Assembly (NCBI RefSeq): GCF_024758705.1
Contig: NZ_CP096971.1
Span: 2,170,001 to 2,234,000 of the forward strand
Source of the DNA: Sphingomonas sp. SUN019
GTDB taxonomy: Bacteria > Pseudomonadota > Alphaproteobacteria > Sphingomonadales > Sphingomonadaceae
Length of the DNA: 64,000 bases
Direction of reading: 5' to 3'
The translations under genes and the position numbers were made by a program. The first letter of the stretch is position 1; every line of letters begins with the position of its first letter. This document shows, piece by piece, positions 35,225 through 44,437 of the stretch. Under the pieces are notes generated by a model. It searched no databases and had not been told where the DNA came from. It saw nothing but the letters and a program-made list of their open reading frames with translations.

Positions 35225-35340
35225 GGGGAGCTATAAGCTCGCGGTAGGGGCGGGCCTCTAGGGGACGGTGAGCGGCCTTGTCAACAGCCGCGCACGGGGG
35301 GTAGGGCGCGGGCTTTCCGGTACGTGAGAGTTTGAAGCGC

Positions 35341-36273
35341 ATGAAGGACAGGCTGGTCACGCTGGTCGGCGGCGGGGGGTTCCTTGGCCGGTACGTCGCG
35401 CAGGCGTTGCTGCAGGCGGGTGCACGGGTGCGCGTGGCGCAGCGCGATCCGCGGCAGGCATGGTTCCTGAAGACGCAGGGCGGGCTGGGCCAGACGCAGT
35501 TCGTCGCCGCCGACGTGACCCGTCCCGAAACGATCGCCAACGCGGTCGCGGGGGCGGATGCGGTGGTCAATCTGGTCGGCGCGTTTGCGGGCGATCTGAC
35601 CCGCATTCATGTCGACGGCGCGCGCAGCATTGCGGATGCGGCGGCCAAGGCCGGCGCCGGCGCCGTGGTGCATATCTCCGCAATCGGGGCGGATGCCGCC
35701 TCTTCGTCCCGCTATGGCCGCACCAAGGGCGAAGGCGAAGCCGCGGTTCGCACGGCGTTTCCGCGGGCGACGATTCTGCGACCGTCGACGGTGTTCGGGC
35801 GCGAGGATCAGTTCGTCAATCGCTTCGCGGGCATGATCGCGAAGCTGCCTGCGGTGCCCGTATTGCGGCCGGGCGCGAAGTTTCAGCCGGTGTTCGTCGG
35901 CGACGTGGCCGACGCGACGGTCGCCGCGCTGCGTGATCCCGACGCGTTCGGCGGCCGCACGTTCGAGCTTGGCGGGCCGGAGGTACTGACGATGATCGCG
36001 TTGCACCGCTGGATCGCGCAGGCGATCGGGCGCTGTCCGTCGTTGATCGAACTTCCCGATCTCGCGGGTTCGGTGCTGGCCTCGCTCGGCTTCCTGCCCG
36101 GCGCGCCGCTGTCGGCGGACCAATGGAAGATGCTGCAGCACGATTCGGTGGTCGCCGATGGCGCGGACGGGCTGTCGGCGCTGGGCGTCACCCCTACCCC
36201 ACTCGGCGCAGTCGCACCGGGATGGCTGGTGCGCTATCGCAAAAACGGACGCTTCGCCGACGCGCGCGCCTGA
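35341..36273 (+). CDS. NAD(P)-binding protein of the complex I NDUFA9 type
   Basis: This 310-residue atypical SDR has the N-terminal nucleotide-binding motif VTLVGGGGFLGRYVAQAL (glycine-rich GGGGFLG). The segments VVHISAIGADAASSSRYGRT and ATILRPSTVFGREDQFVNRF follow, the typical pattern of the NDUFA9/39-kDa-like family in alphaproteobacteria. The usual role is ubiquinone-related or complex I assembly; this bacterial protein's exact role is unproven. ATG 35341 (MKDRLVTL) is preferred to an in-frame TTG at 35332. uppP follows 40 nt downstream. Confidence 0.88.
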   Translation: MKDRLVTLVGGGGFLGRYVAQALLQAGARVRVAQRDPRQAWFLKTQGGLGQTQFVAADVTRPETIANAVAGADAVVNLVGAFAGDLTRIHVDGARSIADAAAKAGAGAVVHISAIGADAASSSRYGRTKGEGEAAVRTAFPRATILRPSTVFGREDQFVNRFAGMIAKLPAVPVLRPGAKFQPVFVGDVADATVAALRDPDAFGGRTFELGGPEVLTMIALHRWIAQAIGRCPSLIELPDLAGSVLASLGFLPGAPLSADQWKMLQHDSVVADGADGLSALGVTPTPLGAVAPGWLVRYRKNGRFADARA

Positions 36274-36313
36274 TTTCCCTACGTCGATCCATCGGCTACA
36301 ATAGAAAGACGAT

Positions 36314-37114
36314 ATGAGCGATCTGTTGACCGCCATCATCCTGGGCATCGTCGAGGGCGTCACCGAATTCCTCCCGGTGTCATCGACCGGGCATCTGATC
36401 CTGGCGACCGAATTGCTCGGCTACGACGCATCGCGCTGGTCGGTGTTCAACATCGCGATCCAGCCCGGCGCGATCCTGGCGATCGTCGTGCTGTACTGGC
36501 GGACCTTTCTTGCGGTCGGCAAGGGATTGCTGAAATGGGATCCCAATTCGGTGGCGTTCGTGCGCAACCTGTTGCTCGCGTTCTTCCCCGCGGTCGTGCT
36601 GGGGCTGGCGTTCGGGGATCAGATCGACGCGTTGCTGGAGAATGCAGTCGTCGTCGCCTGGGCGCTGATCGTCGGCGGCGTGGCGATCCTGATCGTCGAG
36701 CGGCTGGCGAAGACGGAGAACGTGCTGGGCATCGCGGGCGTTTCGGTCGCGCAGTCGGTGAAGATCGGGCTGGTGCAATGTCTGGCGATGGTGCCCGGGG
36801 TCAGCCGGTCGGGCGCGACGATCATGGGTGCGATGTCGTTCGGGATCGACCGGCGCACGGCGGCGGACTTCAGCTTTTTTCTCGCGCTGCCGACGCTGAC
36901 CGGGGCGACGGCGCTACAGTTGTACAAGCACCGCGCCGATGTGACGTCGGGCGACATCGAGCTGATCGCGGTCGGCTTCGTCGTGTCGTTCGTCGTGGCG
37001 CTCGCGGTCGTGAAGGCGTTCCTGGCGGTCGTGACCCGATACGGCTTTGGTCCGTTCGCCTGGTACCGGATCGTGGCGGGTGCAGCGGCGCTGGTGTGGC
37101 TGAATGGGCGTTAG
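36314..37114 (+). CDS. uppP: Undecaprenyl-diphosphate phosphatase (UppP/BacA)
   Basis: This inner-membrane enzyme removes a phosphate from undecaprenyl diphosphate to recycle the carrier for peptidoglycan and polysaccharide synthesis; it also confers basal bacitracin resistance. The 266-residue protein has the two family motifs EGVTEFLPVSSTGHLI (about residues 14-29) and PGVSRSGATIMG (about 160-171), plus seven to eight membrane helices. The start is ATG at 36314. It is not in the EPS locus but serves the same lipid carrier. Confidence 0.96.
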   Translation: MSDLLTAIILGIVEGVTEFLPVSSTGHLILATELLGYDASRWSVFNIAIQPGAILAIVVLYWRTFLAVGKGLLKWDPNSVAFVRNLLLAFFPAVVLGLAFGDQIDALLENAVVVAWALIVGGVAILIVERLAKTENVLGIAGVSVAQSVKIGLVQCLAMVPGVSRSGATIMGAMSFGIDRRTAADFSFFLALPTLTGATALQLYKHRADVTSGDIELIAVGFVVSFVVALAVVKAFLAVVTRYGFGPFAWYRIVAGAAALVWLNGR

Positions 37115-37269
37115 GTCCGTATCGGCCTTTTTGTAGGAAGCTGACTGGGCCGCGGGGGAATCACGTAGCAAATGCGAGAATTATAGGGCAGCATAGCTGT
37201 CTATTAAGTCGATTATTGCGTGACTCACGCGTTTTTTGATGCCATCGGCGCTTGTGCAGGAGGCGTTTG

Positions 37270-38706
37270 ATGGCCGGTGACATGTTGCGATTCGTCGAGC
37301 GGGGGCAGGCCTATCCGGCCAAGCGCGACGCCGACGCGCGCGCGGAAGACTTTCGCGAGATCGCCGATCGCTATGCCGTGCAGAGCGCCGAGGACCAGGC
37401 CGGGCGCTGTTCGCAATGCGGCGTGCCGTACTGCTCGGTCCACTGTCCGCTACACAACCATATCCCCGACTGGCTCCGGCTGACCGCAGAGGGGCGGCTG
37501 CGCGAGGCGTATGAGCTGTCCAACGCGACCTCCACCATGCCCGAGATCTGCGGAAGGATTTGTCCGCAGGACCGGTTGTGCGAGGGCAATTGCGTGATCG
37601 AGTTCAGCGGGCACGGCGCGGTCACGATCGGATCGGTCGAGAAATTCATCACCGATACGGCGTGGGAAGAGGGTTGGGTCGAGCCGCTGGTGGCGGGACC
37701 GGCCCGCGGGCAGTCGGTCGGCGTAATCGGCGCGGGGCCGGCCGGACTATCTGCCGCGGAGTATCTGCGCGGGTTCGGCTATGAGGTGCATATCTACGAC
37801 CGGCACGATCGTGCAGGCGGGCTGCTGACCTATGGCATTCCCGGCTTCAAGCTGGAGAAGCCGGTAGTGATGCGCCGCGTCGACCGGTTGAAGGCGGGCG
37901 GGATCGTGTTTCACGAAGGCTTTGCGGTCGGCGAGGACGCGACGCTCGACCAGTTGCGCCAGCGCCACGACGCGCTGCTGATCGCGACCGGCGTGTACAA
38001 GGCCCGCGCGATCGACGTGCCGGGCGGCGCGGCGCAGGGCGTGGTCGCGGCGCTGGATTATCTCACCGCATCGAACCGCAAGGGGTTCGGCGACGACGTG
38101 CCCGCGTTCGAGGACGGCAGCCTCAACGCGGAGGGCAGACACGTCGTCGTGATCGGCGGCGGGGACACCGCGATGGACTGTGTCCGCACCGCGGTCCGGC
38201 AGGGCGCGACATCGGTGAAGTGTCTCTACCGCCGCGACCGTGCGAACATGCCGGGGTCGCAGCGCGAGGTGGGTCACGCGGAGGAGGAAGGCGTCGAGTT
38301 CGTCTGGCTCTCCGCCCCGCATTCCTTCCAAGGTGACGCCATCACCGGCGTGAAGGCGAACCGGATGCGGCTCGGCAGCCCCGATGCGAGCGGCCGCCGC
38401 GCGCCGGAGGTCGATCCGGGCGCGACACTGGACCTGCCCGCCGATCTGGTCATCAAGGCGCTGGGCTTCGACGCGGAAGATCTTCCCAACCTGTTCGGCG
38501 CGCCCGAACTCGGCACGACGCGCTGGGGCACGGTCCTGGTCGACGGCAAGACGCTGATGACCAGCCTCGACGGCGTATTCGCGGCGGGCGACATCGTCCG
38601 CGGCGCGAGCCTGGTGGTATGGGCGATCCGTGACGGGCGCGACGTGGCGACGTCGATGCACAAGTATCTGAAGGCGAAGGCGGCAAGCGAGAGGCAAGCA
38701 GCATGA
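37270..38706 (+). CDS. gltD: Glutamate synthase (NADPH) small subunit
   Basis: GltD oxidises NADPH and passes electrons through Fe-S clusters to GltB. The 478-residue protein carries the N-terminal cysteines CSQCGVPYCSVHCP (C47, C50, C55, C59) and the second cluster group CGRICPQDRLCEGNC. An FAD-binding GVIGAGPAGLSAAEYL and an NADPH site VVVIGGGDTAMDC are present. ATG 37270 is chosen because AGGAGG lies 6 nt upstream; an in-frame TTG further upstream is rejected. Its TGA overlaps the ATG of gltB, so the two subunits are translationally coupled. Confidence 0.96.
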   Translation: MAGDMLRFVERGQAYPAKRDADARAEDFREIADRYAVQSAEDQAGRCSQCGVPYCSVHCPLHNHIPDWLRLTAEGRLREAYELSNATSTMPEICGRICPQDRLCEGNCVIEFSGHGAVTIGSVEKFITDTAWEEGWVEPLVAGPARGQSVGVIGAGPAGLSAAEYLRGFGYEVHIYDRHDRAGGLLTYGIPGFKLEKPVVMRRVDRLKAGGIVFHEGFAVGEDATLDQLRQRHDALLIATGVYKARAIDVPGGAAQGVVAALDYLTASNRKGFGDDVPAFEDGSLNAEGRHVVVIGGGDTAMDCVRTAVRQGATSVKCLYRRDRANMPGSQREVGHAEEEGVEFVWLSAPHSFQGDAITGVKANRMRLGSPDASGRRAPEVDPGATLDLPADLVIKALGFDAEDLPNLFGAPELGTTRWGTVLVDGKTLMTSLDGVFAAGDIVRGASLVVWAIRDGRDVATSMHKYLKAKAASERQAA

Positions 38707-41700
38707 TCGACCAGCGCGCCTATCTCGCCGAGCACGGCATGTACCGCCCCGACATGGAATCCGACGCGTGCGGCGTCGGGCTGGTCGCGGCGACCGATGG
38801 GCGGCCATCGCGGCGCGTGGTGCAGTCGGCGATCGATGCGCTGAAGGCGGTATGGCACCGCGGTGCGGTGGATGCCGATGGCAAGACCGGCGACGGCGCC
38901 GGGTTGCACGTCGACCTGCCGATCCGCTTCTTCGATGATGCGATCGCGGCGGGCGGGCATAAGGTGCTGCCGAACCGGCTGGCGGTGGGGCAGATATTCC
39001 TGCCGCGCACCGATCTGCAGGCGCAGGAAAGCTGCCGCACGATCGTCGAATCCGCGATCATCGAGGCGGGCTATTCGATCTATGGCTGGCGGCAGGTGCC
39101 GGTCGACGTGTCGGTGATCGGGCAGAAGGCGCAGGCAACGCGGCCCGAGATCGAGCAGATCATGATCGCCGGGCCGCTGCCGGATGAGGTCGACGCGGCG
39201 GAGTTCGAGAAGAACCTGTACCTCGTCCGCCGCCGGATTGAGAAGCGCGTGATCGCGGCGCAGATCCAGGGCTTCTATGTCTGCAGCCTGTCGTGTCGCT
39301 CTATCATCTACAAGGGCCTGTTCCTCGCTGAGAGCCTGTCGGTCTTCTACCCCGACCTGACCGACAAGCGCTTCGAATCGCGCGTCGCGATCTTCCATCA
39401 GCGGTATTCGACCAACACATTTCCGCAATGGTGGCTGGCGCAGCCGTTCCGCTGCCTGGCGCACAATGGCGAGATCAACACGATCCGCGGCAACAAGAAC
39501 TGGATGCTGAGCCATGAAATCCGCATGGCGTCGATCGCGTTCGGCGAGCATTCGGAGGACATCAAGCCGGTGATCCCGGCGGGCGCATCCGACACTGCTG
39601 CGCTGGACGCGACGTTCGAGGCGATCTGCCGTTCCGGCCGCGATGCGCCGACCGCCAAGCTGATGCTGGTGCCCGAAGCCGCGGCCGACGACATGGTTCC
39701 GGCGCATTCGGCGATGTACCAGTACCTCGCGTCGGTGATGGAGCCGTGGGACGGCCCCGCTGCACTCGCGATGACCGACGGGCGCTGGGCGGTGGCGGGG
39801 ATGGACCGCAACGCGCTGCGGCCGCTGCGCTACACGCTGACCGCCGATGGCTTGCTGATCGTGGGATCGGAGAGCGGCATGGTCGTCGTTCCCGAAAGCA
39901 CGATCGTCGCCAAGGGGCGGCTGGGGCCGGGGCAGATGATCGCGGTCGATCTGCACGAGGGCAAGCTGTACCAGGATCGCGCGATCAAGGATCGGATCGC
40001 GGCCGAGCAGGACTACGCCGCGATGATCGGCGGTTTCTCCACGCTCTACGATCTGCCCCCTGCCCCGGCCGACAGCACCACGCGCTTCGCCCGCGCCGAC
40101 CTCGCCCGGCGGCAGGTCGCGGCGGGACAGACGCTGGAGGACATGGAGCTGATCCTGTCGCCGATGGTCGAAACCGCGAAGGAAGCGATCGGATCGATGG
40201 GCGACGATACGCCGCTCGCGGTTATCAGCGACAAACCACGCCTGATCAGCCAATTTTTCCGGCAGAATTTCAGCCAGGTGACCAACCCGCCGATCGATTC
40301 CCTGCGCGAACGCTACGTGATGTCGCTGAAGACGCGCTTCGGGAATCTGGCCAACATCCTCGACACCGAGGACAGTCGCGAACGCGTGCTCGTGCTCGAT
40401 TCGCCGGTGCTGACCAGCACGCACTGGGCGCGGCTAAAGGCGTATTTCGGGGGCGCGGCGGCGGAAATCGACTGCACGTTCGAAACGGGTGGTGGACCGG
40501 AACGGCTCCGCGCCGCGATCCAGCGCATCCGCAACCAGGCCGAACAGGCGGTGCGCGAGGGCAAGAGCGAACTGTTCTTGACCGACGAGGGGATCGGGCC
40601 GGAGCGGGTCGGGATCGCGGGCGTACTGGCGGCGGCGGCGGTGCACACCCACCTCGTCCGGCGCGGGCTGCGCAGTTACGCCAGCATCAACGTCCGCACG
40701 GCAGAGTGCCTCGACACGCATTATTATGCGGTGCTGATCGGGGTCGGCGCGACGACGGTGAACGCGTATCTGGCCGAGGCCGCGATCGCCGACCGGCAGG
40801 CGCGCGGGTTGTTCGGCGACCTGTCGCTGGAGGAGTGCCTGAAGCGGCACCGCAAGGCGGTCGAGGAAGGCCTGCTGAAGATCATGTCGAAGATGGGGAT
40901 CGCGGTGATCTCCAGCTATCGCGGCGGGTATAATTTCGAGGCGGTCGGACTGTCGCGGAGCCTCGTCAACGACCTGTTTCCTGGGATGCCCGCGAAGATC
41001 AGCGGCGAGGGCTATCATTCGCTCCACGTCAACGCGACCGAGCGTCACGAGGCTGCTTATGACGAAGCGGTGGTGAACCTGCCGATCGGCGGCTTCTACC
41101 GCCAGCGTCACACCGGAGAGGCGCACGCTTATTCCGCGCCGCTGATGCATTTGCTGCAGACCGCGGTCGCGACCGACAGTTATTCGTCCTACCTGCAGTT
41201 CTCGCGCGGGGTGGCCGATCTGCCGCCGGTCTATCTGCGCGACCTGTTGCAGTTCAACTTTCCGGCCGAAGGCGTGGCGGTCGATCAGGTCGAGCCGATC
41301 ACCGAAATCCGCAAGCGGTTCGTCACGCCCGGCATGAGCCTCGGCGCGCTAAGCCCTGAAGCCCACGAGACGCTGGCGATCGCGATGAACCGGATCGGCG
41401 CGAAGGCGGTGTCGGGCGAGGGCGGCGAGGACAAATCGCGCTATCAACCCTATGCCAATGGCGACAACGCAAATTCGGTCATCAAGCAGATCGCGAGCGG
41501 ACGGTTCGGCGTCACCGCGGAATATCTGAACGCCTGCGACGAGATCGAGATCAAGGTCGCGCAAGGGGCGAAGCCTGGCGAGGGCGGGCAATTGCCCGGT
41601 TTCAAAGTGACCGAGTTCATCGCGAAGTTGCGCCACGCGACTCCGGGCGTGACGCTCATCTCGCCACCACCACATCACGACATCTATTCGATCGAAGACC

Positions 41701-43208
41701 TCGCGCAGCTGATCTACGACCTGAAGCAGATCAATCCGCGTGCGCGCGTATGCGTGAAACTGGTGTCGTCGGCGGGCATCGGCACCGTGGCTGCGGGCGT
41801 GGCAAAGGCGCACGCCGACGTCATCCTCGTCTCGGGCAACGTCGGCGGGACCGGCGCTTCACCGCAGACCAGCATCAAATATGCCGGCACCCCGTGGGAA
41901 ATGGGCCTGTCCGAGGTTAATCAGGTGCTGACGCTGAACGGACTGCGCGGGCGGATCAAGCTACGCACCGACGGCGGGCTGCGTGTCGGGCGCGATATCG
42001 TGATCGCGGCGATCCTGGGGGCGGAGGAGTTCGGGATCGGCACGCTTAGCCTGGTCGCGATGGGCTGCATCATGGTGCGGCAGTGCCACAGCAACACATG
42101 CCCGGTGGGTGTATGTACGCAGGACGAACGGCTGCGCGACAAGTTCGTCGGCACGCCGGAAAAGGTCATCAATCTGATGACCTTCATCGCCGAGGAAGTG
42201 CGCGACATCCTCGCCCGGCTCGGCGTGCGCAGCCTGGACGAGATCATCGGGCGGACCGAACTTCTGCGGCAGGTCAGCCGCGGGGCGGAACATCTCGACG
42301 ACCTCGACCTGAACCCGATCCTTGCGAAGGTCGATGCGGCGGACGATCAGCGCCGCTTCAGCCTGACGACGTTCCGCAACGAAGTACCCGACAGTCTCGA
42401 TGCGCAGATCATCAAGGACGCCGCTGCGGTGTTCAGCCGCGGCGAGAAGATGCAGCTGACGTACAGCGTGCGCAACACGCACCGCGCGGTCGGCACGCGG
42501 CTGTCGAGCGAGATCACGCGCAAGTTCGGGATGTCGACGCTGGCGGACGATCACGTCACGATCCGCCTGCGCGGCGCAGCGGGGCAGAGTCTGGGCGCGT
42601 TCCTGTGCAAGGGCGTGACGCTGGAGGTATTCGGCGACGCCAACGATTATGTCGGCAAGGGACTATCCGGAGGCACGATCGTCGTGCGGCCGGCGGTCAG
42701 CAGCCCGCTCGCCAGCCAGGACAATACGATCATCGGCAACACCGTGCTGTACGGCGCGACCGCTGGACGGTTGTTCGCGGCGGGCCAGGCGGGCGAACGC
42801 TTTGCCGTGCGCAATTCGGGCGCGACCGTGGTGGTCGAAGGCTGCGGCGCGAACGGCTGCGAATATATGACCGGCGGCGTCGCGGTGGTGCTGGGCGCGG
42901 TCGGGGCGAATTTCGGGGCGGGGATGACCGGCGGGATGGCGTTCGTTTATGACCCTGAAGGTCAGTTCGCGCGCCGCGCCAACCCCGAGAGCATCGTCTG
43001 GCAACGGCTCGATTCGCTGCACTGGGCGAGCGTGCTGCAGAATCTGGTGCGCGATCACGTCGCCGCGACCGACAGCAAATGGGCGCGCGGGCTGCTGGAG
43101 GATTGGGACCGCGTCGCGGGCGATTTCTGGCAGGTGGTGCCAAGGGAAATGCTCGAACGCCTCCCACATCCGCTGTCGGACGAAGTGGCGATGGTCGCGG
43201 CCGAATAG
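38703..43208 (+). CDS. gltB: Glutamate synthase (NADPH) large subunit
   Basis: GltB converts glutamine and 2-oxoglutarate to two glutamates. The 1,501-residue protein has a type-II glutamine amidotransferase domain whose nucleophile C23 (ESDACGVGLVA) would be exposed by removal of a 22-residue propeptide. The central domain, the FMN-binding synthase domain (about residues 830-1200) with EGGEDKSRYQPY, and the 3Fe-4S site MGCIMVRQCHSNTCPVGVC are all present. A C-terminal GXGXG-type beta-helix domain with the GANGCEYMTGG pattern completes it. Length is normal. It overlaps gltD by 4 nt. Confidence 0.97.
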   Translation: MIDQRAYLAEHGMYRPDMESDACGVGLVAATDGRPSRRVVQSAIDALKAVWHRGAVDADGKTGDGAGLHVDLPIRFFDDAIAAGGHKVLPNRLAVGQIFLPRTDLQAQESCRTIVESAIIEAGYSIYGWRQVPVDVSVIGQKAQATRPEIEQIMIAGPLPDEVDAAEFEKNLYLVRRRIEKRVIAAQIQGFYVCSLSCRSIIYKGLFLAESLSVFYPDLTDKRFESRVAIFHQRYSTNTFPQWWLAQPFRCLAHNGEINTIRGNKNWMLSHEIRMASIAFGEHSEDIKPVIPAGASDTAALDATFEAICRSGRDAPTAKLMLVPEAAADDMVPAHSAMYQYLASVMEPWDGPAALAMTDGRWAVAGMDRNALRPLRYTLTADGLLIVGSESGMVVVPESTIVAKGRLGPGQMIAVDLHEGKLYQDRAIKDRIAAEQDYAAMIGGFSTLYDLPPAPADSTTRFARADLARRQVAAGQTLEDMELILSPMVETAKEAIGSMGDDTPLAVISDKPRLISQFFRQNFSQVTNPPIDSLRERYVMSLKTRFGNLANILDTEDSRERVLVLDSPVLTSTHWARLKAYFGGAAAEIDCTFETGGGPERLRAAIQRIRNQAEQAVREGKSELFLTDEGIGPERVGIAGVLAAAAVHTHLVRRGLRSYASINVRTAECLDTHYYAVLIGVGATTVNAYLAEAAIADRQARGLFGDLSLEECLKRHRKAVEEGLLKIMSKMGIAVISSYRGGYNFEAVGLSRSLVNDLFPGMPAKISGEGYHSLHVNATERHEAAYDEAVVNLPIGGFYRQRHTGEAHAYSAPLMHLLQTAVATDSYSSYLQFSRGVADLPPVYLRDLLQFNFPAEGVAVDQVEPITEIRKRFVTPGMSLGALSPEAHETLAIAMNRIGAKAVSGEGGEDKSRYQPYANGDNANSVIKQIASGRFGVTAEYLNACDEIEIKVAQGAKPGEGGQLPGFKVTEFIAKLRHATPGVTLISPPPHHDIYSIEDLAQLIYDLKQINPRARVCVKLVSSAGIGTVAAGVAKAHADVILVSGNVGGTGASPQTSIKYAGTPWEMGLSEVNQVLTLNGLRGRIKLRTDGGLRVGRDIVIAAILGAEEFGIGTLSLVAMGCIMVRQCHSNTCPVGVCTQDERLRDKFVGTPEKVINLMTFIAEEVRDILARLGVRSLDEIIGRTELLRQVSRGAEHLDDLDLNPILAKVDAADDQRRFSLTTFRNEVPDSLDAQIIKDAAAVFSRGEKMQLTYSVRNTHRAVGTRLSSEITRKFGMSTLADDHVTIRLRGAAGQSLGAFLCKGVTLEVFGDANDYVGKGLSGGTIVVRPAVSSPLASQDNTIIGNTVLYGATAGRLFAAGQAGERFAVRNSGATVVVEGCGANGCEYMTGGVAVVLGAVGANFGAGMTGGMAFVYDPEGQFARRANPESIVWQRLDSLHWASVLQNLVRDHVAATDSKWARGLLEDWDRVAGDFWQVVPREMLERLPHPLSDEVAMVAAE

Positions 43209-43250
43209 ACGGGCTTTCACCGAATCGCGCAGCCGCCTAACACCGGCGGC

Positions 43251-43922
43251 ATGTGGCAGCTTTACCAATTCACGCTTTGTCCCTTCACGCGGAAGGTCCG
43301 CACCCTGCTGGGGGAAAAGGACGTCGGCTATGAGCTGGTGAAGGAGATGCCGTGGGATCGGCGCGACGAGTTCGTCGACATGAATCCTACGGGGCAGACG
43401 CCGGTGATGGTCGATCCCGAACGCAGTACGCTGTTGATCGATTCGATGGCGATCTGCGAATATTTCGAAGAGACGATCGACAAGGCCGCGATGATCAACG
43501 GCACCGCGACGAACCGCGCCGAGATCCGGCGGCTGGTGGCGTGGTTCGATACGCAATTTTATCGCGACGTGACGGGGCCGCTGCTCGACGAGCGGATGGT
43601 GAAGCGGATCGTCCACCGCACGACGCCCAATTCGGCGCGGCTGCGCGAGGCGATGAAGTCGTCGATCGCGCACCTCGACTACATCGATTTCCTGCTCGAC
43701 CACCGCAAATGGATGGCGGGCGCGACGATCAGCCTGGCCGACCTGGCCGCGGCGGCGCAGATTTCGGTCGCGGACTATCTCGGCGGGATCGACTGGACCG
43801 GGCATACCCATGCGAAGGCCTGGTATGGCGCGTTCAAGAGCCGGCGCAGTTTCCGCCCGTTGCTTGCCGAACGGATGAGCGGGATCGAGCCGCCGAGCTA
43901 TTACGAGAATCCGGACTTCTGA
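43251..43922 (+). CDS. Glutathione S-transferase family protein
   Basis: This 223-residue protein has an N-terminal thioredoxin-like domain with FTLCPFTRKVRTLLGEK (a Cys where GSTs often have Ser or Cys). The glutathione-binding NPTGQTPVMV and DSMAICEYFEET follow, then an all-helical C-terminal domain. The exact substrate is unknown. Its TGA overlaps the ATG of the CsaA-like gene (TGATG), so the two are coupled. It follows gltB after 42 nt. Confidence 0.88.
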   Translation: MWQLYQFTLCPFTRKVRTLLGEKDVGYELVKEMPWDRRDEFVDMNPTGQTPVMVDPERSTLLIDSMAICEYFEETIDKAAMINGTATNRAEIRRLVAWFDTQFYRDVTGPLLDERMVKRIVHRTTPNSARLREAMKSSIAHLDYIDFLLDHRKWMAGATISLADLAAAAQISVADYLGGIDWTGHTHAKAWYGAFKSRRSFRPLLAERMSGIEPPSYYENPDF

Positions 43923-44293
43923 TGCACGCCGAGCATGACGCCACCGCGCCGTCCGCGCCCGAGATTACCTTCGACGATTTCCTGAAGGTCGACATCCGCG
44001 TCGGCACGATCGTTTCCGCCGAGCCGTTTCCGAAGGCGCGCAAGCCCGCCTATGTCCTGACGATCGATTTCGGTCCCGCGATCGGGGTCAAAAGATCATC
44101 GGCGCAGATCACCGAGCATTATTCGCCGGAGGCGCTGGTCGGGCGGCAGGTGGCGGCCGTGGTCAACTTCCCGCCGCGCCAGATCGGGCCGATGATGAGC
44201 GAGGTGCTGACGCTGGGCTTCCCGGATGCGGCGGGGAAGGTCGTGCTGGTAACCCCGAGCGAGCGCGTGCCCGATGGCGGGCGGTTGTTTTAA
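43922..44293 (+). CDS. csaA: tRNA-binding domain protein (CsaA-like)
   Basis: This 123-residue single-domain protein has the EMAP-II/Arc1-like OB fold: FDDFLKVDIRVGTIVSAEPF, then VNFPPRQIGPMMSEVLTLGF and a final SERVPDGGRLF. CsaA proteins bind tRNA and have a chaperone-like role in protein export. The start ATG at 43922 overlaps the preceding stop codon. An inverted repeat follows, so transcription probably ends there. The longer alternative frame that runs through the GST gene is spurious. Confidence 0.9.
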   Translation: MHAEHDATAPSAPEITFDDFLKVDIRVGTIVSAEPFPKARKPAYVLTIDFGPAIGVKRSSAQITEHYSPEALVGRQVAAVVNFPPRQIGPMMSEVLTLGFPDAAGKVVLVTPSERVPDGGRLF

Positions 44294-44304
44294 GCACCTT
44301 CTGA

Positions 44305-44420
44305 AATCCTCCCCTTCAAGGGGAGGTGGCAGCGCGAAGCGCTGACGGAGGGGTGTCCGCCTCTCGATAGCGCGACACCCCTTCGGCGCTACGCGCCACC
44401 TCCCCTTGCAGGGGAGGATT
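44305..44420. repeat. Intergenic inverted repeat, type B, copy 2
   Basis: Arms at 44305-44330 and 44395-44420 are reverse complements over 26 nt with one mismatch. The element is nearly identical in its outer arms to the one at 5713-5826, and shares the inner block AGCGCGAAGCGCTGACGGAG, but in the opposite orientation. The outer arms again carry the CCCCTTCAAGGGG-type palindrome. It lies between the convergent genes csaA and pepN. Confidence 0.9.
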
Positions 44421-44437
44421 GGGTCATCAAAACCTGC

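Noticed and set aside
38274..40424. Minus-strand open frame of 716 codons opposite gltD-gltB
   Set aside because: It crosses two well-identified genes and shows no domain; it is an antisense artefact of high GC.
43352..44293. Single plus-strand frame covering GST and CsaA-like genes as a fusion
   Set aside because: GST is encoded in the other frame with its own motifs; only the final 123 codons, from ATG 43922, are real.
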